Program-made: the position numbers and the translations under genes
DNA from: Neobacillus cucumis
GTDB lineage: Bacteria; Bacillota; Bacilli; Bacillales_B; DSM-18226
Assembly (NCBI RefSeq): GCF_016107705.1
Contig: NZ_JAEHGC010000010.1
Span: 1 to 64,000 of the forward strand
DNA length: 64,000 nucleotides
Reading direction: 5' to 3'
Shown here: positions 17,923 to 26,104 of the stretch, piece by piece
Layout of the letters: every line of letters begins with the position of its first letter
Position numbering within the stretch: position 1 is the first letter of the stretch
Notes under the pieces: generated by a model
Seen by the model: only the letters and a program-made list of their open reading frames with translations
Told to the model about the DNA's origin: nothing
Database searches by the model: none

Positions 17923-18297
17923 ATGAATCTTAATACTTCACTCATCGCATGGAACCCTACTACGGGCACGCTTACCTACAGCGTTGAAGGACTTATGCAA
18001 ACTTCAATCGTCGTATTGATGACAAAACCGCGTCGTGCGCAGCTCAATCGGTTCCTTCCTAACGATCAAATGCTTCCAATCATAACGCGTTGGAACGCAC
18101 TGATTGAGATGACCAAGGATCCGGTTACTTTTGGTCCAACGAACCCACCAGATAACATCCCAAACACCTTCAGCGGGATAATAGGTGAGCTTGCTACTGC
18201 CGGAGTATATATGCAAATTCATCTTAAACCCCAGTACAATGTTGTAACCTCTCTCTGCCCAATTCCTATTATTCCAGCTAATCCGTATAATTCATAA
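17923..18297 (+). CDS. Hypothetical protein, possibly sporulation-expressed
   Basis: A 124-residue protein of no family I recognise. It has a strong GAGGAGGG site 6 bases upstream of ATG. The sequence is neutral to hydrophobic without a signal peptide or clear membrane helix. It has a basic patch (TKPRRAQLNRF, about residues 33-43), a Pro/Asn-rich middle (FGPTNPPDNIPNTF) and a Pro-rich end (CPIPIIPANPYNS). It is the only plus-strand gene in the left 24 kb and has its own promoter-like sequence of mother-cell type. Such small Pro/Asn-rich proteins are common in Bacillus coat or exosporium layers, so this is a guess from promoter and composition only. Confidence 0.65.
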   Translation: MNLNTSLIAWNPTTGTLTYSVEGLMQTSIVVLMTKPRRAQLNRFLPNDQMLPIITRWNALIEMTKDPVTFGPTNPPDNIPNTFSGIIGELATAGVYMQIHLKPQYNVVTSLCPIPIIPANPYNS

Positions 18298-18856
18298 ATA
18301 AACCATCGAAGAAAGCACTTGTGTATTAAGGCCGTTAATTAAGGCCGTTATCCTTTGTTTAAAAACTGCCTGTTATGATACCTACAACCCTTACTGAACG
18401 CAATAAGTTAAGACGTAGTCCACAGTAAATATCACTACAAATTCCCAATGGTCACCCTTCATATAATCCATCATTAAATGGAGACAAGGGTGGATACATA
18501 ACGATTTACTTATTACCACTGTTTTTAGTGGTAATTTTCCCCACAAGGGCAATAATTATAAATTATAAGTTTTGAACTTTACTGCCTTATTTAAAAGGCC
18601 TATGCTGCGGTCTAAATCTTCTCTCACTTGCTTCTTATACCGTCTAGCTTCATCCATATTGGCAATTTCATATACCTTAAGCTCTTTAGCTAGACCCCTC
18701 TTTTACTTCTTCACAAACTTTTAACTAGGCACTTCCAATTCCCGGTACCCTTTATGATTCTCATGGTATCCTGGGATCATATAACACATATGATGGAACC
18801 TTTCGATCATGATAGAATGTTTCTCACTTAAGGAATCAAATGGAGATGAAAATTAA
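18298..18856. other. Intergenic region with a decayed coding remnant
   Basis: The minus strand from about 18850 to 18570 translates into two frames that read like protein (ERFHHMCYMIPGYHENHKGY, then KELKVYEIANMDEARRYKK) broken by stops at the join. It looks like a decayed gene, possibly a transposase or mobile-element protein, but I cannot assign a family. Direct repeats of GGCCGTTAATTAA-type sequence at 18330-18350 are the only other structure. Confidence 0.35.
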
Positions 18857-18903
18857 ATAAAAAAGTGCTAAGAGAGTTTTATTTTCCTCCTCAGCACTTA
18901 CTT
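18857..18903 (-). terminator. Terminator downstream of the YhfH-family gene
   Basis: The minus strand reads AAGTGCTGAGGAG ... CTCTCTTAGCACTT followed by TTTTATTT, an imperfect stem with a T-run, 132 bp past the YhfH-family stop. Confidence 0.6.
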
Positions 18904-19034
18904 ACTATTAAGTTATAAAGCGATGGGTGCTATTTGAGCTCTTCTAGTAATTCCTCACTTTCTTTTTTTATTCTCAAGGTACTTATCGAAAATGAGAAAT
19001 TCAAAAGCTCTTTTGTAACACCTTTTTTCAATAT

Positions 19035-19208
19035 TCATTTTTTATCCCAATCATACTCCTTCTTTATGCACTGTTCACATTTAGTCAGGTACAATTCATG
19101 CTGTTCGATAATATCATAGCCGCAATCAGAACAAATTTTTGAAGGTAGATTTTTATAAAACCCTAGGTAATCAGTGTCTTTCCGTTCAATTGTAATATTT
19201 GCGCACAT
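19035..19208 (-). CDS. YhfH family zinc-ribbon small protein
   Basis: A 57-residue protein. It contains FYKNLPSKICSDCGYDI and then EQHELYLTKCEQC, i.e. two CxxC pairs (Cys26/Cys29 and Cys44/Cys47) spaced as in the YhfH family of small Bacillus zinc-ribbon proteins. The leader AGGAGG at 6 bases from ATG supports the start. The function of the family is unknown; the cysteine pairs suggest zinc binding. It stands alone with its own terminator. A copy of the 21-bp motif lies 174 bp upstream, which may put it in the same regulon or mark a control site left from a lost gene. Confidence 0.8.
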   Translation of the reverse strand: MCANITIERKDTDYLGFYKNLPSKICSDCGYDIIEQHELYLTKCEQCIKKEYDWDKK

Positions 19209-19381
19209 AAAAATCCTCCTCTTAATCTAGTTTATTAATCTTGAATGAAAATTCAGTCTAACCCATTGGTATATAAGCATAAATTTCATTAATACCGTCT
19301 TTATTGATAATTAGAAGGCACTAATTACGTCCACCTTTCTTTTTTTATTTCATAAATATCACGCCTTTCTATTATCTGTTG

Positions 19382-19402
19382 CTTATTAAGAAATACAGTT
19401 TC
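19382..19402 (-). promoter_or_regulatory. Shared 21-bp motif, copy G (upstream of YhfH-family gene)
   Basis: TTATTAAGAAAT, ACA, GTTTC, preceded by GTTGC. The stretch 19499-19620 nearby has plus-strand coding-like sequence (NRWKNYLPKKIKPGYPEGN ... HAHPPYHLID, stop) that may be the tail of a lost gene. Confidence 0.65.
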
Positions 19403-19655
19403 ACTTTAATCTTTTGTTAAAATGAATTTTATCATATACAAGAAATCGATTCAAGAATATTCAGAATATTCTTTATTAAAATTAATTGGTGCCATATCAT
19501 AATTAATTTTCCCTTCCAGCTAAATCGCTGGAAAAATTATTTGCCGAAAAAGATTAAGCCGGGTTATCCAGAAGGCAATCGGAACGATCATGCACATCCG
19601 CCATATCATTTAATAGACTAAATCCAGCATAAAAATGACCCCAAATTTTAAAGTG

Positions 19656-19702
19656 ACGACAAATAAAGAAAAGTTTTCAATCCATTTTTCTTTATTTGTC
19701 GT
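19656..19702 (-). terminator. Terminator downstream of the NCS2 permease
   Basis: A 17-bp perfect stem, ACGACAAATAAAGAAAA and its complement, with a 13-base loop, starting 5 bp past the permease stop. The T-rich 3' arm serves as the run of T. Confidence 0.65.
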
Positions 19703-19706
19703 AATG

Positions 19707-21005
19707 CTATCCGGCTAATTTCGTTGTTAACTTATTCCAATCAACCATTTTCTCTAAAATGATTGATATGATTACACCCATAATGAGACCATTTGTAATT
19801 AATGGCTGCAATAGAACTGGAAAACTGCCGAATAGGGCCGGAGGGATATTCATTAGACTGACTCCAATTAGTACCGGACCTGCTAAACGGAATATCGTTT
19901 CCGAGTTAAAGAATGTACCCTTTAAGCTGTTTAAAGCTGTCCCAAACAATTGAAGATAAGCGACAAATAAAACCGCATTACCTATTGTTAGTGGCATGGT
20001 ACCTAAAAATTCAGCTAAAGGCGGGATAATTCCAAGGAGAATAAACACAAAACCGCTAATCATAAACGGCTTTCTCCTATATAATTTTGTACTTTGTAAG
20101 AATCCGATTGTGGATGTAAAGGGTGTAAAAGGAACTAAGCCAAAAATGGCAGTGATAACCCCAAAAATCCCCGTTAAAAAAATTGAGCTTTTGTATTGTT
20201 TTTTTTCTACCTTTTCCTTATATACATCTGCAGCAGCTTGAATGGAGGCAAAAGAATTCGTCAAAGTCAGAAGGGATGCAAAAAAAGAGACGAAAACAAT
20301 CCCTAGCTCTAAGTTCGGAACCCCAAGAGGGAATATGGTGAATTCCATACTAGAAGAGCCTTCTACCGGATGAACTGACGGGAAAATAAGTCGATACACT
20401 AACCATCCTGCAACCATTCCTATCAGAATTGAAAAATTGCCAAAAACTCTTCCGCCTTTAATCTTTAATAGAGCTACAAAAATAACAACCCCAATTGAAA
20501 CAAAACTGACAGGAAGATCAATTGTCCCATTTTCAGTTATTTTGAACATTCCTTTGAAGAAAATAAAGATGAGCTGAAAGGTTAACAAAAAAATATATAC
20601 GCTTATTACCATCGGATTAATGATTTTTTGTATAATCGAAATAAAATTGAACGCAGCAATTAGAACAGTTACAGCTCCTGCGAGCAGAAAACCTGTTGTA
20701 ATTCCTCCCCCAACTGTTGCATAGTCTATACCAAGTGCGGAAGCCGAAATCCCCATATTTAGCATTAAGCCCCACATTAATCCAGAGTGACTATCCAATA
20801 ATGGATAACGATGGCCCACCCAGGCCTGCAAGATACTAGAAATGCCTGTAAAGATAAAAGAGCATCTTATCGTCATTTCAATCGTTTCGGGAGGAAGCTG
20901 AAACGCAGCTCCAATAGAAATTGGAACAACTACCGTATTAGCAAACATAAAAAAAAGCCACTGTACAGGAGACAAGAATGCTACAACAGCTCCTTGCTTT
21001 ATCAT
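19707..21005 (-). CDS. NCS2 family purine/ureide permease
   Basis: A 432-residue integral membrane transporter with about 12-14 helices, of the nucleobase:cation symporter-2 (xanthine/uracil permease) family. It has the characteristic NTVVVPISIGAAFQLP near the start and the Gln/Glu substrate-site regions DSHSGLMWGLMLN and TLTNSFASIQAA. It is shorter than PucJ/PucK-type xanthine and urate carriers and resembles the YwdJ-type subgroup. It heads the allE/allB block on the minus strand and should import a purine, uric acid or allantoin. Since no uricase or xanthine dehydrogenase is visible in the window, allantoin or allantoate is the most economical cargo (inference). Confidence 0.85.
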   Translation of the reverse strand: MIKQGAVVAFLSPVQWLFFMFANTVVVPISIGAAFQLPPETIEMTIRCSFIFTGISSILQAWVGHRYPLLDSHSGLMWGLMLNMGISASALGIDYATVGGGITTGFLLAGAVTVLIAAFNFISIIQKIINPMVISVYIFLLTFQLIFIFFKGMFKITENGTIDLPVSFVSIGVVIFVALLKIKGGRVFGNFSILIGMVAGWLVYRLIFPSVHPVEGSSSMEFTIFPLGVPNLELGIVFVSFFASLLTLTNSFASIQAAADVYKEKVEKKQYKSSIFLTGIFGVITAIFGLVPFTPFTSTIGFLQSTKLYRRKPFMISGFVFILLGIIPPLAEFLGTMPLTIGNAVLFVAYLQLFGTALNSLKGTFFNSETIFRLAGPVLIGVSLMNIPPALFGSFPVLLQPLITNGLIMGVIISIILEKMVDWNKLTTKLAG

Positions 21006-21083
21006 GAATCGACACCTCTTCCAAAAACAATGATTACTTTATGAATCCTATTGATTGAAATTAATTAGATTTATTTATATAAA

Positions 21084-21126
21084 ATGAAGAGAAGCGACTG
21101 TCTTCATTACAATCGCTCCTCTTCAA
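21084..21126 (-). terminator. Terminator downstream of the cupin gene
   Basis: GAAGAGGAGCGATTG ... CAGTCGCTTCTCTTC on the minus strand forms a long imperfect stem followed by ATTTTATATAAA. It lies about 105 bp past the cupin stop at 21230. Confidence 0.6.
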
Positions 21127-21229
21127 TCACTTATTATATGAATGTTTAAAGCATCAATCGACTTTTTAAAGACGGATACTTACATTATTTAGTTTAACAA
21201 ATTTATAGTTTATACATTCATTATTACTA

Positions 21230-21598
21230 TTAATATCTCGTAATATCCATTGGCAATGAACCAGCAGCAAAGCCTACAAACATGAATCGCTCTGTCCCTG
21301 TATTTCTCATTCCATGAATTTGATTTGGTTTAGCTAATAATACCATGCCTTTTTTAATCGGAATTTCATTCTCTAAGTCTGGGAAATAAATTCCTTCCCC
21401 CTCCATGCACACCCAAATATCATCAACATTCGAATGGGAATGTAAATATAATTCCTGGCCAGGCTCAAGACACCAAATGGCTCCAACTGTTTTATCTGTT
21501 TCATAGAAATAGTTTTTTTGCGCTTCATCTGGATCAAATTTTGCGATTTTATCAATTTCGAAAACTCTTTCTGCTTTTATCGCTTCGATGTTTGTCAA
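21230..21598 (-). CDS. Cupin-domain protein in the ureide cluster
   Basis: A single-domain cupin of about 122 residues. The beta-barrel metal site is visible in ELYLHSHSNVDDIWVCMEGEG (two His and an acidic residue), with the second motif LLAKPNQIHGM supplying another His. It follows allE on the same strand. The frame runs back to an ATG at 21631 with no ribosome site, whereas the TTG at 21598 follows AAGGGGA at about 8 bases, so TTG is chosen. Function is not certain. Cupins of this size in ureide clusters may act on ureidoglycolate or related unstable intermediates, but no characteristic AllA features are seen. Confidence 0.75.
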   Translation of the reverse strand: MTNIEAIKAERVFEIDKIAKFDPDEAQKNYFYETDKTVGAIWCLEPGQELYLHSHSNVDDIWVCMEGEGIYFPDLENEIPIKKGMVLLAKPNQIHGMRNTGTERFMFVGFAAGSLPMDITRY

Positions 21599-21748
21599 AG
21601 TCGCTTCCCCTTCCACTTCCCAACACCTCATTTTTCTTATTTTTTTAGCTATTTTCGCATACTTTGTTGCGAATTTTATATATGATCATTAACAATGAAG
21701 ATATACTTTCTTTCTATTCTTCATTTAAGCTATCATTCTGCTTACCTT

Positions 21749-22513
21749 TTACAATGCAGCATCACGGTTGCAATCTTTAGAATAAACGTATGTTAAATTT
21801 TCTCTGCCTACAGCATAAGCTGCCTGATGTACATATGGTCCCATAAAAATGTAATCTCCTTTTTTCACTGGAACCCATTGATTGTCTAGATTATACATAC
21901 CTTCTCCTGAAAGTAAGTAGGCACCATGCTCTTGTACATGTGTTTCGATAAACGGATGGCATGCAGCAGGGTCAAAAGAAAGAATGTGAAAATTCATATC
22001 AAAATCTAGGTCTGTCGGTAAAAGATCTTTAATATTGACATTATGCATATCATCATAATTTCTATATTCAATCTTGTTCGCATGGTCTGAATAAACCCAT
22101 GGTTTCCGTCCTTCAAGTGGACGATATTTTTGTTTGTAAAGGAATAGTTTTGATTCTCCGCCAAATTGGTTTTCTAAATACATTTTTGTTCCTGGAGGAC
22201 AGTATAAATATCCGCTTTCTTCAAGAATAAATTCTTGCTCACCTGCAGCAACTTTTATTTTGCCTTCAAGAACATAGACGAACGTCTCGATATTTTCTTG
22301 CCCGCCGAATCCCTCGCTATTTTTACCATCTTGTTTCATGGTTACAACGTAATCAACAAAGCTTGCTCCAAGTTTTGGTGAACCTAAAATCGAAATAATG
22401 CAATTTTCAAATCCTGGAATCACATTGTTAACCAAGCCTTCAGGTGCGATTAATGCATATTTACCGTGCTCAATGATTGATCTGCTTGATAATAAGTCTT
22501 TAGGATAACCCAT
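21749..22513 (-). CDS. allE: (S)-ureidoglycine aminohydrolase
   Basis: A 254-residue bicupin that releases ammonia from ureidoglycine to give (S)-ureidoglycolate, the step after allantoate amidohydrolase. The N-terminal cupin (ENIETFVYVLEGKIKV, YLYCPPGTKM) is followed by the catalytic C-terminal cupin near residues 175-240. There HPFIETHVQEHGAYLLSGEG supplies the manganese ligands (Glu, two His) and VHQAAY the last ligand Gln/His region. The length matches E. coli AllE and the plant enzyme. AAGGGGAG precedes the ATG. It lies between allB and the cupin gene in the ureide block. Confidence 0.93.
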   Translation of the reverse strand: MGYPKDLLSSRSIIEHGKYALIAPEGLVNNVIPGFENCIISILGSPKLGASFVDYVVTMKQDGKNSEGFGGQENIETFVYVLEGKIKVAAGEQEFILEESGYLYCPPGTKMYLENQFGGESKLFLYKQKYRPLEGRKPWVYSDHANKIEYRNYDDMHNVNIKDLLPTDLDFDMNFHILSFDPAACHPFIETHVQEHGAYLLSGEGMYNLDNQWVPVKKGDYIFMGPYVHQAAYAVGRENLTYVYSKDCNRDAAL

Positions 22514-22717
22514 CTTATTTAAACTCCCCTTATGTTTTATTCTTTGAATTATTCGTTTCTAATTAAATGTTAATCGTTTTCACTTCATTCGTCATTATTA
22601 CTAATGAATAAAAACACTTTTTATTTTTGTTTACTTTGGATAAATTGAGACTTTTACTTCTACTATTTTCTTAGTCCTTTAAACCGATTTGTATCTCCCA
22701 CTTTTCTTTAGACATCT

Positions 22718-22772
22718 AAAAAAGCTAATAATAGGACATGAGACAGTGATCTAGTCCTGTTATTAGCTTTTT
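22718..22772 (-). terminator. Terminator downstream of allB
   Basis: AAAAAGCTAATAA(T)AGGAC pairs with GTCCT(G)TTATTAGCTTTTT across a 16-base loop; the minus strand ends in a T-run. It sits 22 bp past the allB stop. Confidence 0.8.
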
Positions 22773-22793
22773 GCTTCCTAACATATGGTATTA

Positions 22794-24149
22794 TTAGGAG
22801 TTGATTTCGGTTTTTTCCCCAATTGTAATATTGCCATTTTCAAAGACAATCTTTCCATTTACAATCGTTGTTGTCACTTTTCCTTTAAAGGTTTTGCCAA
22901 CATATGGGGATTGCTGATGGCGGTAGAACAAATCTTCCTGTTTCAGCTCGAAGCTTTCGTTTAGATTTACTATTGCCAGATCGGCATCACTATCAACGGC
23001 AATGATTCCTTTTTGCGGATAAAGTCCGAACAGCTTAGCAGGATTCGCAGCCGTTAACTCAACAACCTTTTCTAAAGGCAGATTACGATTAAAATACCCT
23101 TCAGTCAACATAATATTCAGTGTAGATTGAGCACCTGAAATACCGCCCCAAGCCTTGAAAAAGTCTCCATTTGTTACTTTTTTCATGCTTGGCGGTGCAG
23201 GAGAATGGTCAGAAGCTATGACATCAATTTCACCATTTGCTACAGCCAGCCATAGCTGTTCTACTTCTTGATCATCTCGCAGTGGTGGGCAACATTTTGC
23301 CACCCCGCCTTTTTCCTCTAAGTCTTTCAAAGTCAATGATAAATAATGAGGACATGTTTCCACAGTAATATCTACACCTCTCTGCTTAGCCTCATTAATG
23401 ACTTCGACGACTTTTCGGCTGCTCGCATGAACGATATGCAGTTTACAACCTGTCACTTCAGCATACGAAATAATCCTTCTTACCGCTTCAATTTCGGAAA
23501 TAATCGGTCTTGATTCAACAAAGTCTTTGGCAGATGTTTTATTTTGCCTTTGTTTTTCTTCAGCGAGTTGATCACAAATGACCGTACTTTCGGCATGTAC
23601 TGCTAATAAAGAACCGATTGAAGCGATTTCACTCATTCCTTTAAAAATCGCACGATCATCTACATGATTGAAATCGGCAATTCCACTCGGCGACATAAAA
23701 GCCTTAAAACCAATTACCCCATTTTCATATAGTTCCTTAATATTCTCAATATTTTCTGGTACAAGTCCACCCCAAAAGCGGCAATTGACAACCGACTTTT
23801 CTTCGGACAAGACTCTTTTTAATTCCAAATTTTCTTTATTAATTGTTGGAGGTGTACTATTTAATGGCATATCAAAATAGGTTGTTACCCCACCTGCCGC
23901 TAAACTTCTACTACCTGTTCGTGCGCCTTCCCATTCAGTCCTGCCTGGCTCATTAAAGTGGACATGGGTATCAATTAATCCAGGTAGGATGTGCTGTCCA
24001 CTTGCATCAATCTCCCTCTCTGCAGTTACTGCTAAACTTTTTCCGACAGACATTTCTTTAATTTTCCCGTCTTTAATGGCAATATCCCCTTGAACAATCG
24101 TGTCTATTACAATATTTCCATTTCGAATAATTAAATCATATGTACCCAT
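22794..24149 (-). CDS. allB: Allantoinase
   Basis: A 451-residue binuclear amidohydrolase that opens allantoin to allantoate. The metal site is complete: His62/His64 (DTHVHFNEP), carboxylated Lys149 (IGFKAFM), a His in LAVHAES, a His in HIVHASS and the Asp in IASDHSPAPP. The frame can extend to 24179, but GAGGAGGGG sits 4-5 bases before the ATG at 24149 (MGTYDLIIRNG), which is chosen. It is transcribed divergently from pucR, an arrangement that fits PucR control. The second amidohydrolase at 10.2 kb is its paralogue; the allE and allC neighbours make this the more certain allantoinase. Confidence 0.94.
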   Translation of the reverse strand: MGTYDLIIRNGNIVIDTIVQGDIAIKDGKIKEMSVGKSLAVTAEREIDASGQHILPGLIDTHVHFNEPGRTEWEGARTGSRSLAAGGVTTYFDMPLNSTPPTINKENLELKRVLSEEKSVVNCRFWGGLVPENIENIKELYENGVIGFKAFMSPSGIADFNHVDDRAIFKGMSEIASIGSLLAVHAESTVICDQLAEEKQRQNKTSAKDFVESRPIISEIEAVRRIISYAEVTGCKLHIVHASSRKVVEVINEAKQRGVDITVETCPHYLSLTLKDLEEKGGVAKCCPPLRDDQEVEQLWLAVANGEIDVIASDHSPAPPSMKKVTNGDFFKAWGGISGAQSTLNIMLTEGYFNRNLPLEKVVELTAANPAKLFGLYPQKGIIAVDSDADLAIVNLNESFELKQEDLFYRHQQSPYVGKTFKGKVTTTIVNGKIVFENGNITIGEKTEINS

Positions 24150-24322
24150 AATTCCCCTCCTCAATGGTAAAAAACACAAGATAATAAATGACTTTTATAT
24201 TAAGCTGCCTTTTTGCAATTTTTTTGAAAACAGTTTCATTCCAAATCGATTCTTTGTACAATTAATTTTAAATGATTTAATTTTCAAAATCATTATTCAC
24301 TCTAAACAATTTAGTTAGAGAT

Positions 24323-24338
24323 TTTTGTTTAAACAAAA
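24323..24338. promoter_or_regulatory. Palindrome TTTTGTTTAAACAAAA in the allB-pucR intergenic region
   Basis: A perfect 16-bp palindrome 73 bp upstream of pucR and 174 bp from allB, placed to control both divergent genes. Binding by PucR is inferred from position only. Confidence 0.5.
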
Positions 24339-24410
24339 CATTAAAAATGTCTATTCTCGTTCAATCATTAAAAACATACTTGGCAAAAGAAGGAAAAGAG
24401 AGGGATTAGA

Positions 24411-26045
24411 ATGAAAATTGTCGAAGATTTATTCATCGTAGATGTATTACAAGAAGCAAAAATTCTTGCTGGACATGCCGGACTCAAAAGGAAAGTTGAA
24501 TCAATTGAGATATCAGAAACTCCTGACGTCATCAATTTTTTAGCCGAGAATTCCTTATTATTGACGACAGGCTACGCCTTTAAAGATGCCCCGCAGCAGT
24601 TAGGTGATCTCATTTCGCAAATAAATAAGCGTCCCTGTGCTGGAATTGCGATTAAACTTAAACGATTCATTGATGTCATTCCACAAGAGGTAATCGATTT
24701 AGCTGACTCATTACAATTTCCAATCATTCAAATTCCGGAATCATTAACATTAGGTACGGTAGCCCATCAATTATTAAGCTTTATTTGGGATAACCAAATT
24801 GAAGAATTATTTTACGCGATTCATGTACACAAGAAATTTACCAATATGATGATGAAAGGCTATAGTTTGCATTCTTTAATCGAAAACCTTGGTTCTTTAT
24901 TAAAATGCCCTGTTCTCCTTCTAGATCCTATCGGTGATGTAACATCATTTTCCCACCATTTTCAAACGGGAAATATGAAAATCGTCATGGAAAATGTGGA
25001 GGATCATTTTAAATGTAATCTTGATAACTACCGAGAAAAAAATGAACTTACAATCGATATCTCTCGTGAACATCATCCAGGAATTTCGTTAAAAATGTTT
25101 AAAGTAAAAACGATGAACCCATATCCATATTTATTAATTATTTTAAATCCGGAGAAGCTGCCATATCCTTCTTCACAATTAGCCATCGAGCAAGCATCAA
25201 CTGTCATATCATTCACCTTGCTTAAAAACGAGGCGATTAGAGAGAACAGCCGTATGTTAGAAAATCACTTTTTTGCTTCGCTTGTTGATGGAAACGTATC
25301 GACTAAACAAGAAATTATTCACATGGGAAAACAGTATGGCTTATTAGACAATCAGAAATACGTTTGCATTGTATGTAAGATAGATGATAATAAACAAAGC
25401 AAAGATATCATGAATAGGTTGTACGATTATTTATATAAATTTTTTAAACAATCATTTTTAAAAATCGATAATAAAAACATCGTTTTCATGAAGGATTCAT
25501 ATTTTGTGATTTTAATGCAGTTTCCTTCAAATATTGATGAGCCAAATAAAAGCTCCATTGAAGAAAGACTTATAGAATTTCAGGATGAGGCTTATACAAA
25601 TTTGAAAATTTCACTCTCGTTTGGAATCGGTAACTTTTTTAATGATCTTACCAATATTCCTGTAACGTATGAAGAAGCGGTGAAGGCATGGAAACAAGGA
25701 GAAGAATTGTTTCAATACAAATTTATAAATTTTTATGAAACGAAGGAATTAAAGGAACTGATTCGATTAATTCCTGAAAAAGATCTGCGGAAATTTTACG
25801 AAAATACGTTGCGCTCTCTGGCATATCCGAAAAATAAGGATGAAGAAGACTTAGTTAATACTTTATTTGTCTATTTAGATAATAATTGTGAAATTGCGAT
25901 TACTTCTAGAAAATTGTATGTACACAGAAATACAGTGAAATATCGAATTGCCAAATGTGAGGAAATTTTAAATTATTCCATCCATGATTCACAAGATTCA
26001 CTGCAATTACGTATCGCGTTACTTTTACGATCAAATTTTACTTAA
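24411..26045 (+). CDS. pucR: PucR family transcriptional regulator of purine/ureide catabolism
   Basis: A 544-residue regulator. Residues 1-125 are the PucR N-terminal domain (DVLQEAKILAGHAGLKRKVE ... FPIIQIPESLTLGTV), the middle is a GGDEF-like/CdaR-type sensor region (LKISLSFGIGNFF, VTYEEAVKAWKQGEELF), and the C-terminus (about 485-540) is the helix-turn-helix NCEIAITSRKLYVHRNTVKY. In B. subtilis PucR activates the purine catabolic genes in response to allantoin, allantoate or urate. Here it stands between allB and allC and is divergent from allB, the classic position. AGAGAGGGA precedes the ATG. Confidence 0.93.
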   Translation: MKIVEDLFIVDVLQEAKILAGHAGLKRKVESIEISETPDVINFLAENSLLLTTGYAFKDAPQQLGDLISQINKRPCAGIAIKLKRFIDVIPQEVIDLADSLQFPIIQIPESLTLGTVAHQLLSFIWDNQIEELFYAIHVHKKFTNMMMKGYSLHSLIENLGSLLKCPVLLLDPIGDVTSFSHHFQTGNMKIVMENVEDHFKCNLDNYREKNELTIDISREHHPGISLKMFKVKTMNPYPYLLIILNPEKLPYPSSQLAIEQASTVISFTLLKNEAIRENSRMLENHFFASLVDGNVSTKQEIIHMGKQYGLLDNQKYVCIVCKIDDNKQSKDIMNRLYDYLYKFFKQSFLKIDNKNIVFMKDSYFVILMQFPSNIDEPNKSSIEERLIEFQDEAYTNLKISLSFGIGNFFNDLTNIPVTYEEAVKAWKQGEELFQYKFINFYETKELKELIRLIPEKDLRKFYENTLRSLAYPKNKDEEDLVNTLFVYLDNNCEIAITSRKLYVHRNTVKYRIAKCEEILNYSIHDSQDSLQLRIALLLRSNFT

Positions 26046-26050
26046 AAGAA

Positions 26051-26088
26051 AAAACTTGTGATCCTATATAGCCGGATCACAAGTTTTT
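26051..26088. terminator. Bidirectional terminator between pucR and allC
   Basis: AAAACTTGTGATCC / GGATCACAAGTTTT with a 9-base loop, A-run on one side and T-run on the other, between two convergent genes. Confidence 0.9.
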
Positions 26089-26104
26089 TAGTAAGTCTTT
26101 TTAA

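Noticed and set aside
22561..22620. Possible further copies of the 21-bp motif upstream of allE and allB
   Set aside because: GTTTC-like and TTATT-like words are present but the spacing differs from the gapless pattern of the eleven accepted sites.
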